NCBI GenBank assembly: GCA_018292915.2
Contig: JACVVK020000221.1
Coordinates: 460,001 to 524,000, forward strand
Source of the DNA: Batillaria attramentaria
Taxonomy: Eukaryota > Mollusca > Gastropoda > Batillariidae
Direction of reading: 5' to 3'
Length of the DNA stretch: 64,000 bases
In this document: one piece after another, positions 8,613 through 20,161 of the stretch
Layout: each line of letters starts with the position of its first letter
Numbering within the stretch: the first letter of the stretch is position 1
The notes under the pieces: model-generated
Told to the model about the DNA's origin: nothing
Databases searched by the model: none
What the model saw: the letters and a program-made list of their open reading frames with translations, nothing else
Translations under genes and position numbers: made by a program

Positions 8613-11498
8613 ATGGCATTATCCCTTCATCAACCACTCCACGATCCCTCCGACTGGGTCCCCACTCTTCAAGAGAAGAAGGACTTTAAACAGGTGTCCT
8701 TCGTCGTGCCAAAATACCTCCTCCCCATGGCCAGAAAAGTGCTCTCCGCACGATACCGTCACCAGCTATCATCCCTCCCCCAGGTTAAAGTGGAGTGGGA
8801 GGATTGGAACACAGACCGAGACAGATTCATCATAGACAATGAAGATGACGATCTAAGTCACTTCTCCGATACCCTCCCCCACCCTGACCTGTATCAAAAC
8901 ACCTGTAGAGTGTGGTCTGAGGATTCCAAGATAATCACCCTCCAGACATACTACACCACGGGAACTATTCTTGCCCAGGGGACCGAATGCATTTTGTGGA
9001 GACAAGATGAGTTGGAGAACCTAACGAAGGTGATCAACGCTGTCTACAACCACTTCAGTCTGACAAGAGGCATCAGCGACAGCCACACCTTCCGCCATGA
9101 CATAGAGTCACTGGCCCTGCCAGACATGTCTTCAGACATCAACAACAAAGAGGCCATCGGCAGGGGCGTGACACCTCTAGGAACCGAGCATACCCCAGTC
9201 TCGGACGACAAAGAGCAGACGTGTGAGGAAGATGTCTGCCTCATGGCTGCTGCCGCCGACACCCCTAATCCCAAGTCGGATGACGAAAGTGAGGAAATCA
9301 CCAATCCCGCCACGCCCACTGGACCCGACACAGTCACCGGCGCACGTGGTACTCTTCTTCAGTCAGAAGAGTCGCACAGACAAGCAGCTTCCCCTACCCC
9401 CAGTGACCTCACCTGCTGTCAAGACAATGTGCCCTCCCACCCCATCCAGCACACCTGTGTCGTGAAGGTGACGCAACAACCCATCCCTACAGCGGAAAGG
9501 AGACAACCATTGACGGAGCCTGGCAATACCGACGCGCATGACAACACCCCAAACAGGCATGATGGTGATGCAAACGCAGCATGTAGACAATCCCACCAAC
9601 GCAAAACATTAAAGCGGAGACGCAGAGGTGTTAGATCCGTCTATCACCCCCGCACTTCCCGAAACCCGCCCGCTCTGCTACCCCCCTCAGTTGTCACCAA
9701 ACTCAAGGAGTTGAATGAAGCGATGTCAGAGATCAGGAAGGAACAAGAAGATGTCAAAACAGCTGCACAGGCAAAGCTGGACGACATGCGTGTGGACATT
9801 AAAAGAACTCTGAAACTGCATGTCGATGACTCTCTCAGCGATGTGATCACAGAAATAGAACAACTTAAGAGAGAAGTGACCATGCTTGGCGAGGAGAGAA
9901 ACAGGTTAGACAAAGAAAACAAACGACTGAAGGCGATGTTAACCGAGCAGCGTACGGAAATCTCCACACTGCGCAAGAACGTCCCTGACCTGCAATCTTG
10001 TCCTGCCAACCAGCCAACCCCACGTGTGTCTTCTTCGGGAACTAACTCTTCCGAAAAGGGAAAGGGGAGAAATTCATCTGTCGCCAGTGTCCCCATCACT
10101 CCCGCAGAAATCACTCCCCCATCACAGCTCTCTGACAGCGAGGGTGCCGCGGCTGAAGAAATACAGGTGCCTACTCAGAACTCATTCGGGGTTCTGTCTG
10201 TGGTGGACGGGGAAGAGGCGATAGAGGTTATTATAGGACGTCGACAATCCCCCAAACAGAAAGACTGTAGTGGCAGTACGCTACAGTCTCCCAAAACAGA
10301 CTTGAGAGGCGAAAAGAAGCAGCGACTTGTACACAAAGCCAAGGAAACCCCTGATTCAAATACTCAGTCAAAGACCGACCCACGCACTAAACTTGACCAA
10401 CACAAAGTTCGACCAGACACCCAGTATTTGCTGGTTGGTGACTCGGTCATTGGACCTGTGGACCCTAGGAAGCTGGAGTGTGATGTGGACGCACCAGTTC
10501 AACGCATCAGTGTCTCTGGCCTGGCGATGCTAGACCTGCTAGACTGGTTACGTGGTATCTCCACCGCCACCTGTGTACGGACTGTTGTAATGCATGTGGG
10601 CATCAACACGTGCAAGAATACCGGTGCCCCGGTAAAGACTGATCACTGGATGGAACTGATAGCTGCTTGCAGAAAAGCCTTTCCAAATGCACGCGTCTTC
10701 CTCTCCTCCATCGTGCCTGCTTTTGGAAGGAGTGCATTGAATCAGCTGATCGCTCCTTCGAATGCTGCACTACAGAATGCCTGCAAACGGGAAAAGGTGG
10801 TACTAGTAGATCACCAGTACACCTTCGTCACAGAGAAGGGAGCTCCGAGAAAAGCTCTGTATCGAGATACGATCCATCCAAGCATTGCCGGTGTTGAGCG
10901 CCTCATCTGCAATGTACTGGCTGCTCAGTATGGCACGAATCACCAAAAGCCACTCCGCAACAAGGACGATCAGTTTCTCCGCCACTCCGCCCAACAGCCA
11001 CGTCATGCTCCTTTTATGCCAAAAGGACAAGCTGGTCAGCGGCAGCCACTCTCTCCACCAGCCATAGACGACAACAACTACCCTCATCTTGGGGGTGAAG
11101 TGAGACGTAGAAGCCCGACTCGCATACAGAATCACCAGGCCTGGCAAGGCAGGGACTGTCGTTTACCCACCGGTCAGCAAGTCGGTGGCCCGGTCTCCAC
11201 TGACCAACATCATCCAAGTGAGTTCCAACTGAGTAATGGTCCCAGCTGCACTGGTCATCGTCAGCACAGTGGGGCCGGGCAGGCTGATGGACCTAGCTCT
11301 ACCGGTCATCATCGCCACAGTGGGTTCCAGCCGGCCGGTGGTCCTAGTTCCACTGGTGAACTTCCCTGCAACAGCTGGAAGCCGCCAACAATGGCCTCCT
11401 CACCGCATGGACTGCATCCAGCAACCATGCCCAGTTCCAGCGATAACCTTCAGACCCTCCTGTGGGCCGCGCAAGTTCTCAAAAATTATCTGCCATAA
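8613..11498 (+). CDS. LINE ORF1 with coiled coil and SGNH (GDSL) hydrolase domain
   Basis: The start is taken at 8613 (MALSLHQPLHD, 961 aa); open frame upstream of it is LINE1 tail sequence. Order: an N-terminal region of unknown fold (1-200), an acidic/Ser-Thr-rich stretch, a basic patch (KTLKRRRRG) before a coiled coil at about 362-455 (KLKELNEAMSE onward, heptads of Leu/Ile), a linker, and an SGNH hydrolase domain at about 603-770. All SGNH blocks are visible: GDS with Ser611, HVGINT with Asn665 and oxyanion Gly663, and DTIHP with Asp752 and His755. A low-complexity, His/Gly/Ser-rich C-terminus with tandem TGH-type repeats follows (about 880-940). In CR1-type LINEs such ORF1 proteins bind RNA, multimerise and have esterase activity of uncertain role. 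No frameshift or stop interrupts it, in contrast to the decayed ORF2 of the same element. Confidence 0.9.
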   Translation: MALSLHQPLHDPSDWVPTLQEKKDFKQVSFVVPKYLLPMARKVLSARYRHQLSSLPQVKVEWEDWNTDRDRFIIDNEDDDLSHFSDTLPHPDLYQNTCRVWSEDSKIITLQTYYTTGTILAQGTECILWRQDELENLTKVINAVYNHFSLTRGISDSHTFRHDIESLALPDMSSDINNKEAIGRGVTPLGTEHTPVSDDKEQTCEEDVCLMAAAADTPNPKSDDESEEITNPATPTGPDTVTGARGTLLQSEESHRQAASPTPSDLTCCQDNVPSHPIQHTCVVKVTQQPIPTAERRQPLTEPGNTDAHDNTPNRHDGDANAACRQSHQRKTLKRRRRGVRSVYHPRTSRNPPALLPPSVVTKLKELNEAMSEIRKEQEDVKTAAQAKLDDMRVDIKRTLKLHVDDSLSDVITEIEQLKREVTMLGEERNRLDKENKRLKAMLTEQRTEISTLRKNVPDLQSCPANQPTPRVSSSGTNSSEKGKGRNSSVASVPITPAEITPPSQLSDSEGAAAEEIQVPTQNSFGVLSVVDGEEAIEVIIGRRQSPKQKDCSGSTLQSPKTDLRGEKKQRLVHKAKETPDSNTQSKTDPRTKLDQHKVRPDTQYLLVGDSVIGPVDPRKLECDVDAPVQRISVSGLAMLDLLDWLRGISTATCVRTVVMHVGINTCKNTGAPVKTDHWMELIAACRKAFPNARVFLSSIVPAFGRSALNQLIAPSNAALQNACKREKVVLVDHQYTFVTEKGAPRKALYRDTIHPSIAGVERLICNVLAAQYGTNHQKPLRNKDDQFLRHSAQQPRHAPFMPKGQAGQRQPLSPPAIDDNNYPHLGGEVRRRSPTRIQNHQAWQGRDCRLPTGQQVGGPVSTDQHHPSEFQLSNGPSCTGHRQHSGAGQADGPSSTGHHRHSGFQPAGGPSSTGELPCNSWKPPTMASSPHGLHPATMPSSSDNLQTLLWAAQVLKNYLP

Positions 11499-12132
11499 AC
11501 TTGCCCCTCATCTAATGCAGCGTACTAGTACTTCCTCCGATTGCCCCCCCCCCCCCCCTTATTTTTTCCATTTTTTTTCCTTTGTCTTCATTACAATATT
11601 CTCATTACCTCTTGTACTTGATCTCCGCGTATACATGATCTTCGAATTACTCTATTCGTGCCAAGAAAATCTGCTTTCCTGGATCAAAAGTGCTGACTGT
11701 TCTCATTGACAGTATGAACACTCTGTGTAGTGCGGCCATTTGTGACGACGATAAGTGCAGCGATTTTACTATATCTTGGACTTCGCCTGCTTACGTGAAC
11801 TGTGACTCTTTGGTTGTACCGTGAAACTCTAGTGCCGATTGTCTGAGCCGGCACAAGAAACGGACTTGTTGTATAACACCTGTGTAAAACGTCAGTGGTA
11901 AAAGTGAAACTCGTGTAGAGACACAGGACTGACTCCAGCTGACGAAACTGACGTCTCCTAATTTGCTTCAGTAGCAAAACTTCTCATAATCCTTGTATCC
12001 TTTAAATTTCGTGTTCTATTTCAATTTTCTTTGTAAGTGTTGAATTTTTTTTAATTATTATTATTGACTAGCTGCATTTAGTGTTGTACTTTGTTCCGCT
12101 CAGTTCTCAATTCTTTGTACACTTAATCAGTC
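11499..12132 (+). other. LINE2 inter-ORF region
   Basis: It lies between ORF1 and ORF2 of LINE2. A poly-C tract is at about 11546-11559. No further coding is seen. Its 634 bp is long for a LINE spacer and may include decayed sequence. Confidence 0.4.
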
Positions 12133-15100
12133 ATGGCAGCCGCGACCAAGACAGAAATAGGTAGCTTTAACATCGGACATCTAAATATATGCCATTTACA
12201 AAACAAAGTACATGATGTCATGGTACTTCTAAATCAGTCCCCGTCACTCCATCTTCTTGGACTTAGTGAATCACGACTATCACCTTTAATCAGAGACGAC
12301 TGTGTTAAAATTACTAATTACTCTATTATCAGAAGAGATGCCTCCGTTTCTCAACACACGGGTCTTGCCATCTATGTGCACGACAGCATCATATGTAATA
12401 CCCGCAGGCGTCTCGATCTTGAGTCAAACGCAGTAGAGAGTATTTGGCTAGAAATTAAAGCTTCCCATAACTCAACTCCCCTTCTGATAGGGAACGTATA
12501 CCGTAATCCCGCTGCCAACTATGAGTGGTACAGCAAGTTCATGTCAATGATGGACAAGGTATACGGTTCAAACCCAAAGCTAATGTTGTATTACTAGGGG
12601 ACTTTAATATCAATCTGTTAAAATCCAACCCAGCATGGGAATACACAACTTCTCTTTTCGGTTTAAATCAAGTTATCCAATCACCCACCAGGGTCACTCC
12701 ATCCTCTTCATCATTATGCCCTTGCCATCTTTTAGTTTAGATTTCTTAGTTTAGTTGCATAGTATTAGACTTGGACATCACACATTACTTTAGGATCTGT
12801 GTTTAATATGTATGGATTTATATGTCTAGATAAATTAATGTGTGTGTGTGTGTGTGGGTGTGTGTGTGTGTGTGTGTGTGAGCCAGAAGAAAATTTTCTG
12901 CCATCGACAGACAATAAAGTTATATTGAATTGAATTGAATTGAATTAATTGATCACATATATACAAACAATACCTCCATAGTAAGAGATCCCACTGTCCC
13001 GAAAACAGCCATTAGTGATCACTATCCCGTTCTATGTAAAGTCCCTATTAAAATCACAAAGCCCAAAAAAACATAAACATACACTTATGACATATCGCTC
13101 GTTCAAAAATTTCAACAGAAGTTCTTTTCTGTGCGACCTACACACTGCACCCTTTAACGCAGTCTTTAGCTGTTCAGACCCAAATGACTCACTTGCCTTG
13201 TGGTATAAACTGTTCCTCGATGTTCTCAACAAACATGCTCCCATTAAAAAGAAACGAGTGAAACGACAGGTAATGCCTCCTTGGCTCACAGAAGAAATCA
13301 TAAAAGCTATGGAATACAGGGATGGACTGAAATCAAATAAACTATACAATGAATACCGAAAACAGCGTAACCATGTAAGATGTCTGGTCAGGCGAGCTAA
13401 AAGGACTTTTGTTAGGGAACTTGTTAAAGACGGCAAGGACACATCCTGTCTGGAAGGCTATCAACATACTTTCTAACCGTACCAATTCAGATGTTGCCAA
13501 CGTGCCTAGCGATATCACAGCCGAAACAGTTAATGACCACTTTCTATCTGTAGCAGACACCCTGTCAGCTCAGAATCAAACTGATCCTTCTGCATATGTC
13601 TGTCCCGATATATTAAAACAGTTCTGTGATGAGAAACTGAAGGGTAAGAAATCTTTTGAAATCCCACTCATGACGGTATATGAAGTCGGTAAGGAGATAA
13701 CCAGCCTGAAAAACAAAAAGTCGACAGGTTGTGACGGGATCAACGTGGAAATGCTAAAATTATCTCTACCCTATACTATAGACTCGTTAACTTACATCTT
13801 CAACCTGTGCATTCAGAAAAAATGTCTTTCCTGATGATTTAAAGGTCGCTAAAATTATCCCCCTTCCAAAATCTAAAGACAAGACTGATCTAAATAACTA
13901 CAGACCGATTTCTATTCTATCTAGCATATCAAAACCACTGGAAAGACACGTGCAAAAGCATCTAATTAAATATCTAGAAGAAAACAAGTTGCTTTATTTT
14001 TTCAATCTGGGTTTCGTGCGTCACACTCGTGTCAAACTTGTGTAACACGTCTAGTGGACAAATGGCTTCTCTCGATAAATGAGGCAAAGGTATCAGGAGC
14101 AGTGTTTTTAGATTTAAAAAAAGCTTTTGGCGTTGTAAACCATTCAATCCTACTAAAAAAAACTACCCTTGTATGGACTAAATTCATCTGCAGTCAGTTT
14201 CATAAAATCCTATCTAGAAAACCGATCACAAAGTGTATTACTAAATGGGAGATATTCATCCCGGGGACTCATACGACACGGTGTTCCCCAAGGATCGGTC
14301 CTAGGCCCACTTTTGTTTTGTCTTTTTATAAATGACCTTCCGTTCCATATTTCCAATAAGTCAGTCCAGTGTGACATCTTTGCCGATGATAGTACTTTGC
14401 ATGCATCAGACAAAGAAGTATCCCGTGTAACTGACGATCTGCAGCACGGCGTAGATGACGTTTCATCTTGGTGTCTTTCTAACCATATGCACGTAAATCC
14501 TCACAAAACTAACAGCATGCTCATTACAACCCGACAGAAACACCAGAAACACCAGCTATCTCCACCACCACTAAAACTCTCCATAGGTAACACTGAAATC
14601 AAGCAAGTCTCGGAACATCGGCTCTTAGGCGTAGTGGTAGATGATCAACTCAAATGGAAACCACATGTTGACCACGTATGTAGGACAGTAGCCAAAAACC
14701 TCTACCTACTATCAAAACTTAAACATTATATTGATTCTGACCATCGTAAACTTTTCTTCTTTGCTCACGTCAAACCCCATATCGATTATGTCTCTAATGT
14801 TTGGGACAGCTGCAGCCAGGTCCACTTATCCAAACTAAATTCATTACATAGAAGAGCCATCAAACTGATCCTCCCACATACCACCCTCCCAACTGACCAG
14901 CGTTTTCATCAACTTGGACTACTGTCTTTACGTGGTCAACATACCCTAAATAAATGTCTCTTAGTGCATAGCGTTATTTATGGTAATGCTCCATCATACT
15001 TGAAGTCATCCATTAAACTAACACAACAACGGTCAGGAGGCTCGAGGAACAGTTGTCTCCCGCTTCCACTCCCTAGGATAGACTTATTTAAAACAAGTTT

Positions 15101-15236
15101 TGCCTTTTCCGGCCCATTAGCCTGGAATTCTCTACCCCCACTCCTAAAACTCATACCATCACGTTCTGGGTTCAGAAGAAAGTTGTATTCCCATCTGGTG
15201 GAGAATGAACTCTCGAAGTATATTAACCCATCTTAA
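12133..15236 (+). pseudogene. LINE2 ORF2: endonuclease-reverse transcriptase, frameshifted and interrupted
   Basis: The start MAAATKTEIGSF begins an APE-type endonuclease: GLSESRL and GNVYRNP blocks, GDFNINLL near 12600, and ISDHYPV near 13007. The RT follows, with PLPKSKDK and NYRPISIL blocks near 13860-13915, VFLDLKKAF at 14104, HGVPQGSVLGP near 14278 and FADD near 14380. A C-terminal domain ends NELSKYINPS. Breaks seen: the frame changes near 12590, 13445, 13830, 14010 and 14165, and a 228-bp retroelement fragment sits in the endonuclease at about 12717-12944. The catalytic Asp residues of RT are still present, so the decay is recent. It cannot make a full protein. Confidence 0.88.
12717..12944 (+). 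mobile_element. Truncated retroelement inserted in LINE2 endonuclease
   Basis: Endonuclease coding runs up to Ser-Ser-Leu at 12716 and resumes at 12945 with LIDHIYTN in register. The intervening DNA holds (TG)n at about 12840-12881, AATAAAG near 12912 and a (GAATT)n tail. These mark it as the 3' end of another retroelement (SINE or LINE) that retrotransposed into LINE2. Confidence 0.75.
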
Positions 15237-15407
15237 GATAGATAAGTAGTGAAGTTACTCCCTGTATTATGTAAATATACGTCTCACCCATGAAACATCC
15301 ATTTTAACGCTCCCTCTCTTAACTGTCCGATTATATATTGATAATACGATCTCTTTAACGGCTTCAGTGTATCATAACTGTATGCGGTCTAAGTAACTGC
15401 TATTATA

Positions 15408-15438
<31 letters not shown>

Positions 15439-15640
15439 AGCTTTGCATTTTGTTTCTGGTTTCGCATTACTCTTTTTTGTTTTTTGTTAATCAGTGTTGT
15501 ACGTTTTTCTTTGCTTTTGCCAGTAGTTTTTTTTTTTTTTTTTTTTTTGTAGCAACGGCAGATTGAAAATTAACCATTGTATGGCTAAATCTTTTCCGTT
15601 GAAAAATAAAGTTCGTTCGTTCGTTCGTTCGTTCGTTCTC

Positions 15641-17119
15641 TCTCTCTCTCCCTGGCGGTCTTTAACATGCACACATGATGTATGTGCGTGCGTGTGTACA
15701 TGAGGTCGGACAGGTACCGTACGCAAGTCTGTACATGCAATTTGACTTGACTTTTACCTGCACAAGGCAAGCTTCCTCTTCCAGACACACAAACTAGAAA
15801 TCAGTCATAGTCACCACAAACACGCGGATAAGCACGCTATGTACAGACGCTGCCGCCTTTTTCGCATACATGTACACATTCGGACAGAGGTGCTATTAAT
15901 TGCAGTATCGGCCTTACCTAGACAAAGCAGGCTCCCTCTACAGTTCGGGCGGACTTCACTTCTGATCCCTACAGCGGGTGTGACAGACGGCCGTGTTCGC
16001 GTTCACTTCTGTGGCCGCGTCTGCCTTGACATCCGTTGGTGTGATTTACTGTGTGAATGATTCAGACGCCACACGCCGGATGTGACAGTGGCTAGTCTGT
16101 TGAACGCCTCTTCACTGACCTAGATGATTTTCCACAGTTTCGACGCAACATGCAGTAGGGACAGTGTCAGATCCGGTAGTCTTCACAATAGCGGGCTGCG
16201 GAAACGCCAACGCCGGAGTAAATGCGTGCATGAACAACGCACGTCAACACCACTGTGCGTCAGGTGGTTTCATAGGAAACATGACTGTGCGTACACTGAA
16301 TTGTTTCAGTTCGTATTACGGATCCCCCCCCCCCCGCCCCCTAGCCTCCCCACCTTAGAAAAAAGAAGCCAAAAACAACAAACAACACCACCATCGCCAC
16401 CACCACCAACACAGAACCCCCCCACCCCTCCCCCCAATAATAACCCCCCAAAAAACAAAACAAACAAACAACAAAAAAAAAACACACAAAAACCCAAAAC
16501 ACAAAACAAAAACAAACACAAACAAACAAACAAACAAAAACAACAACAACAGCAAACACAAATAACCAAGCAAACAAATAAACCCTACGTACATTACTTT
16601 CCCTGAACAAGGAACCACGTTATCAGATTCTTCAAGAACTTTTTTTAGCACAATCAGCAGTTTTTCAAAGCCTAATTATGTACACTACGGATGATCACTC
16701 TGTTCAGCTGCATCAGTTATTATATGTATGCGCAGCGTTCCATAAAAGCCAACACAAAGGCATGACATTTACAATGGCGGCAAAGCGCAACATTTGGTGG
16801 CAGATGGCTTCACTCCTACGTGTACAAGTGATCGCGGGATTGCGGGATGAATTCCACAGTCATCTCAGTGGCACAAGGGCCTAAGCGCCCTGACTTTGAC
16901 AGACACCTAGATCCTTTTTACCACTTGAGTAGAGTTATATTCACTTCGCTGAAAGATACATATGCTGCCATTGTTTTTTGTTTTTTTTTCCCGCTGTTTT
17001 GCCGGTGTCTTGTCATCAGACTACAAAGGCACGTACACAAAATACATGCACTGAGAGGCTTGTGTTCCGTTGATTGAAGCAAAAACGCAATCGCCGGTGG
17101 CGTTATTGTAACATGAAGT

Positions 17120-17122
<3 letters not shown>
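15641..17122. other. Non-coding with a strand-asymmetric A/C tract
   Basis: 16321-16590 is almost pure A and C on the + strand (CCACCACC, AAACAAAC, AACAACAAC), i.e. G/T only on the other strand. The flanks look unique with no supported gene. Confidence 0.6.
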
Positions 17123-17154
<32 letters not shown>

Positions 17155-17210
17155 GGCACACGCACACACACACGCACGCACACACACGCACACACACACG
17201 CACGCGCACG

Positions 17211-17252
<42 letters not shown>
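17123..17252. repeat. (CA)n/(CACG)n microsatellite
   Basis: About 130 bp of CA repeats with CACG and CACGCACG interruptions. Alternating purine-pyrimidine throughout. Confidence 0.95.
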
Positions 17253-17253
<1 letters not shown>

Positions 17254-17814
17254 TCACTTACGGATAATACGTTTCACACCTTCAACTCCACCGACCGTCT
17301 TTTTTGTGTCGTTTTTGTTGTTGTTGTTGTTGTTGCTACTGCTGCTGATTTGTTTGTTTTGCCAGGCCCCATCCACTTGAACATTTCTTTAGACCTCTTT
17401 GGTATAAATAGAAAGCACTTCAAAGAAGCATTTGCCACACCTAAACACCTTCAATCGTCACAAAACGACTGAGTCTCTGTGGTACAACGGTCAACGCGAC
17501 ACCTTTCGGTGATAGGCAATTACCCCATAATCTTTTGTGTAATGCGATCAGCACGGCCGAAAGGACAGCTGATCCGTTTAAACCTGAAGTCAGGCTAAAC
17601 TAGGCACGTTACTGGTGCCATTAGCCAACCGCAGCGCGTTAGCAGCTCGCGGCCTCTGCCGCGTGAGCCTAATTTACATGTAAATGGGTTACGCTGCTCA
17701 GCGAAGTCGTCCTTACGAAGTCCTACTAAATCTGCGTAGTATGTTCATAATGAGTTCTGAGTGAAAAAACAACAACAAAAAAACAACCAAACAACAAAAA
17801 ACAAAACTGCCGTC

Positions 17815-17945
17815 TACAAAACTTCAAGGCTGTTTGCCAAATTGATACATGCTCCTTTTGGCCATATCCCTCGTATAGCGACCAATTTCGTGACTTTGCG
17901 GCCTCAACATGACGTTGCTTGGCCTAACGCTTCCATACCTGGGCC
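17815..17945 (+). repeat. Dispersed repeat X, 5' part
   Basis: CTTCAAGGCTGTTTGCCAAA through TTCGTGACTTTGCGGC and CGCTTCCATA is matched at 58985-59125. The next part of the same repeat is found at about 19790-19930 here and at 59160-59257 plus 59493-59570 there. The copy at 17.8 kb is therefore split by the tandem repeats at 17939-19288. Confidence 0.7.
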
Positions 17946-18190
17946 CGCACGGCATGTAAAAGTCGGGGTTAGGGAGTTTAGTCCCGGGTTAGAGTCTAAC
18001 CTCGACCTAAACTAGCTCTAGGATTAAATGTTTTTTTTTTTTGTTTTTGTTTTTTTTGTTTTAAATCAGGGCCCGTACGTCACGTAATAGTCGAGGTTAA
18101 GTCTTTTAGCCTGGGTTAGAGTCTAACCTTGAACTAAACTAGCTCTAGGGTAAAATGTTCTGTTGGTTTTTTTTTGGTTTTAAATCAGGA
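17939..18190 (+). repeat. Tandem duplication, unit about 125 bp
   Basis: Two units share GGGTTAGAGTCTAACCT, CTAAACTAGCTCTAGG and a T-rich segment ending TTTTAAATCAGG. Divergence is moderate. Confidence 0.75.
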
Positions 18191-18824
18191 AGCGGGTCCA
18201 TTCCCACAAGGTGTTTATTCCGTTGTACATGTAGAAACTTGATTGAGCGACATCTTGAACGAGCGACCGTTTTTCGTTCACGACCGTTTTCGCCCGGCAC
18301 GGATGGTTTTTCTTCTTTATTGCATCTCCAACGACCGACCAACTGCAGTACGCGACTTAAGACCGCTGTTCTGCTTGCAAAACGACCCCGCGTCTCTGTT
18401 GTGGGCGGCCACAACTGGCTTAGTTGGCGCTTCACACTTCGCCGGCAGCCGATTTACCTTCCACCGCCCAGGGCACTTGGGCTGACACTACCCGCGACCC
18501 GCCGCTTGAACCCACCCCCTACTGTGCACGCGTGACCTCGGACAAAGACAGGGCAATTAGCGCGTCGCCCCCTAAACACGACTGCAGTTATGCGGGTTGT
18601 GATCACCTCATCCGCCAGTTCTGACACCCTTGACACCTGTCAACTCACTGACCATTATTTCCACAAGACGCCCTATCACGGGCATGTCAGTGTGTGTGTG
18701 TGTGTGTGAAGGTGTTTCTTTGTGTGCCAGTGCGTGTGAGCGAATTAAGGCGGATAGTTGATAGGTATGGTGTGGTTCCTAATCCTCCTTGTTTTTATGT
18801 TGTTTTGACAAGAAAGAAAACGGA
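18191..18824. other. No gene seen
   Basis: Overlapping ORFs at 18145-18535 on both strands have no family features, no splice borders and no start context. A short (TG)n lies at 18690-18708. Confidence 0.35.
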
Positions 18825-18943
18825 AACTGCCGCTAGGAATTCAGTCGGACTGAACTCAGCGATTTGACACTTAGCAAATCTGCAACGCCGGGATGTCAGT
18901 CAGTGTACGTTGTTTGTACACGTGTGGGTGAGAGCGTGCGCGC

Positions 18944-18997
<54 letters not shown>

Positions 18998-19288
18998 CAC
19001 TGCCACCGTGACGGTGTGAGAGAGAGATGGAGAGAGAGAGGCTGTGATGCCGCTGGGAATTCAACCGGACTAAACTCGGTGATTTGACACTTAGCAAACT
19101 GGCAGCGCCGGGATATCAGTGCACATCGTTAGGACACGTGTGGGTGCGAGCGCGCGCGCGCGCGTGTGTGTGTGTGTCACTGCCACCGTGACGGTGAAAG
19201 AGAGAGAGAAAGAGATGGAGAGACAGAGGCTGTGATGCCGCTGGGAATTCAACCGGACTAAACTCACCGATTTGACACTTAGCAAACA
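18825..19288 (+). repeat. Tandem repeat with embedded (CG)n(TG)n, about 2.3 copies
   Basis: Units begin near 18825, 19046 and 19235 at GGGAATTCAACCGGACTAAA-like sequence and share GATTTGACACTTAGCAAA. The first two units also hold a (CG)n then (TG)n block (18937-18993, 19147-19176) and CACTGCCACCGTGACGGTG, itself a palindrome. Unit lengths of about 220 and 190 differ by microsatellite length. Confidence 0.85.
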
Positions 19289-19926
19289 CAAGTTCACGAC
19301 ACCGCATGAAACGGAAGTGGTTAAAAACATGGTGGCACATGCGACTCTGTTTACGTTTTCCGTCGCTGAAATTTAGGTAAAGCCGCACAATCTTGATTAT
19401 TGGAAGACTCCACAGAAACACCAAACTCTGCTTCTGAGTCAAATCCACGCATGCACACTGTACTTATTATGCAATGATCCCTACGGTTGATATGCGCGCC
19501 TCCCGGCCGGGCAGGGCCAGGTCCGGACGCCATTGTGACTGACTGCAGTTTGGGCGACCAGTTGTTGTTCACGACCGTTTTTGCTCGGTCCCGTGAAAGG
19601 TCGCTCAAAAAAGTTTCTACTGTAGAAGGATTTTTTGTCTTTCTTTCTTGGCTTCCTGTTTCATTTAAGTTTGCTTTGGGGTTTCTTTTGTCCTAGTCTG
19701 GGTTTGGCCCGTAGCCGTGGGTTAAATTAACCTCGAGTTCTACATACGGGCCCTGTAGTGTGTACTACACGCAGATCTACAAAATTGCTGAAACTAGCCA
19801 TTAATCAGCGCTGCCTAGCAGGTCTTCAGTCCACAACCAGTAACGTCGTCTGCTCAGTAACATACGCCACCCAGATTCACCACAATGGTTTCACATGCTA
19901 TACTGTGTTCCAGTTGAATGATTCTC
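19289..19926. other. Non-coding; contains repeat X 3' part
   Basis: About 19790-19926 is the 3' part of repeat X (CGTCTGCTCAGTA, CACCACAATGGTTTCA), matched at 59210 and 59520. The rest shows no gene. Confidence 0.5.
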
Positions 19927-19997
19927 TGTCTGTTTGTCAGTCTGCCTGTCTGTCTGTCTGTTTCTGTCTGTCTGTCTCCGTCTGTCTCTGTCTGTTC

Positions 19998-20093
<96 letters not shown>

Positions 20094-20116
20094 CTTTCTC
20101 TCTCTCTGTCTCTCTG

Positions 20117-20152
<36 letters not shown>
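19927..20152 (+). repeat. Compound (TCTG)n-(TC)n-(TG)n microsatellite
   Basis: 226 bp of pyrimidine-rich tetranucleotide then dinucleotide repeats, ending in (TG)n. It ends 9 bp before a candidate splice acceptor. Confidence 0.95.
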
Positions 20153-20154
<2 letters not shown>

Positions 20155-20161
20155 GGGTCAG

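Larger units (their letters stand above)
8563..15640 (+). mobile_element. LINE2: two-ORF non-LTR retrotransposon with esterase ORF1
   Basis: It carries ORF1 at 8613-11498, a 634-bp inter-ORF region, damaged ORF2 at 12133-15236, and a 3' UTR ending AATAAAGTTCGTTC with a (GTTC)n tail to 15640. The esterase ORF1 plus EN-RT ORF2 order fits the CR1/L2-like group. A second, truncated copy of the same 3' end is at 61437-61575, so the family has been active here more than once. The 5' start is approximate because LINE1 lies directly against it. Confidence 0.85.

Noticed and set aside
17021..17257. Cys-Val and Thr-His repeat ORFs here and at other TG/CA tracts
   Set aside because: Translations of (TG)n/(CA)n microsatellites.
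18155..18535. Overlapping ORFs on both strands of 96-126 codons
   Set aside because: No start context, splice sites or protein features; GC-rich chance ORFs.
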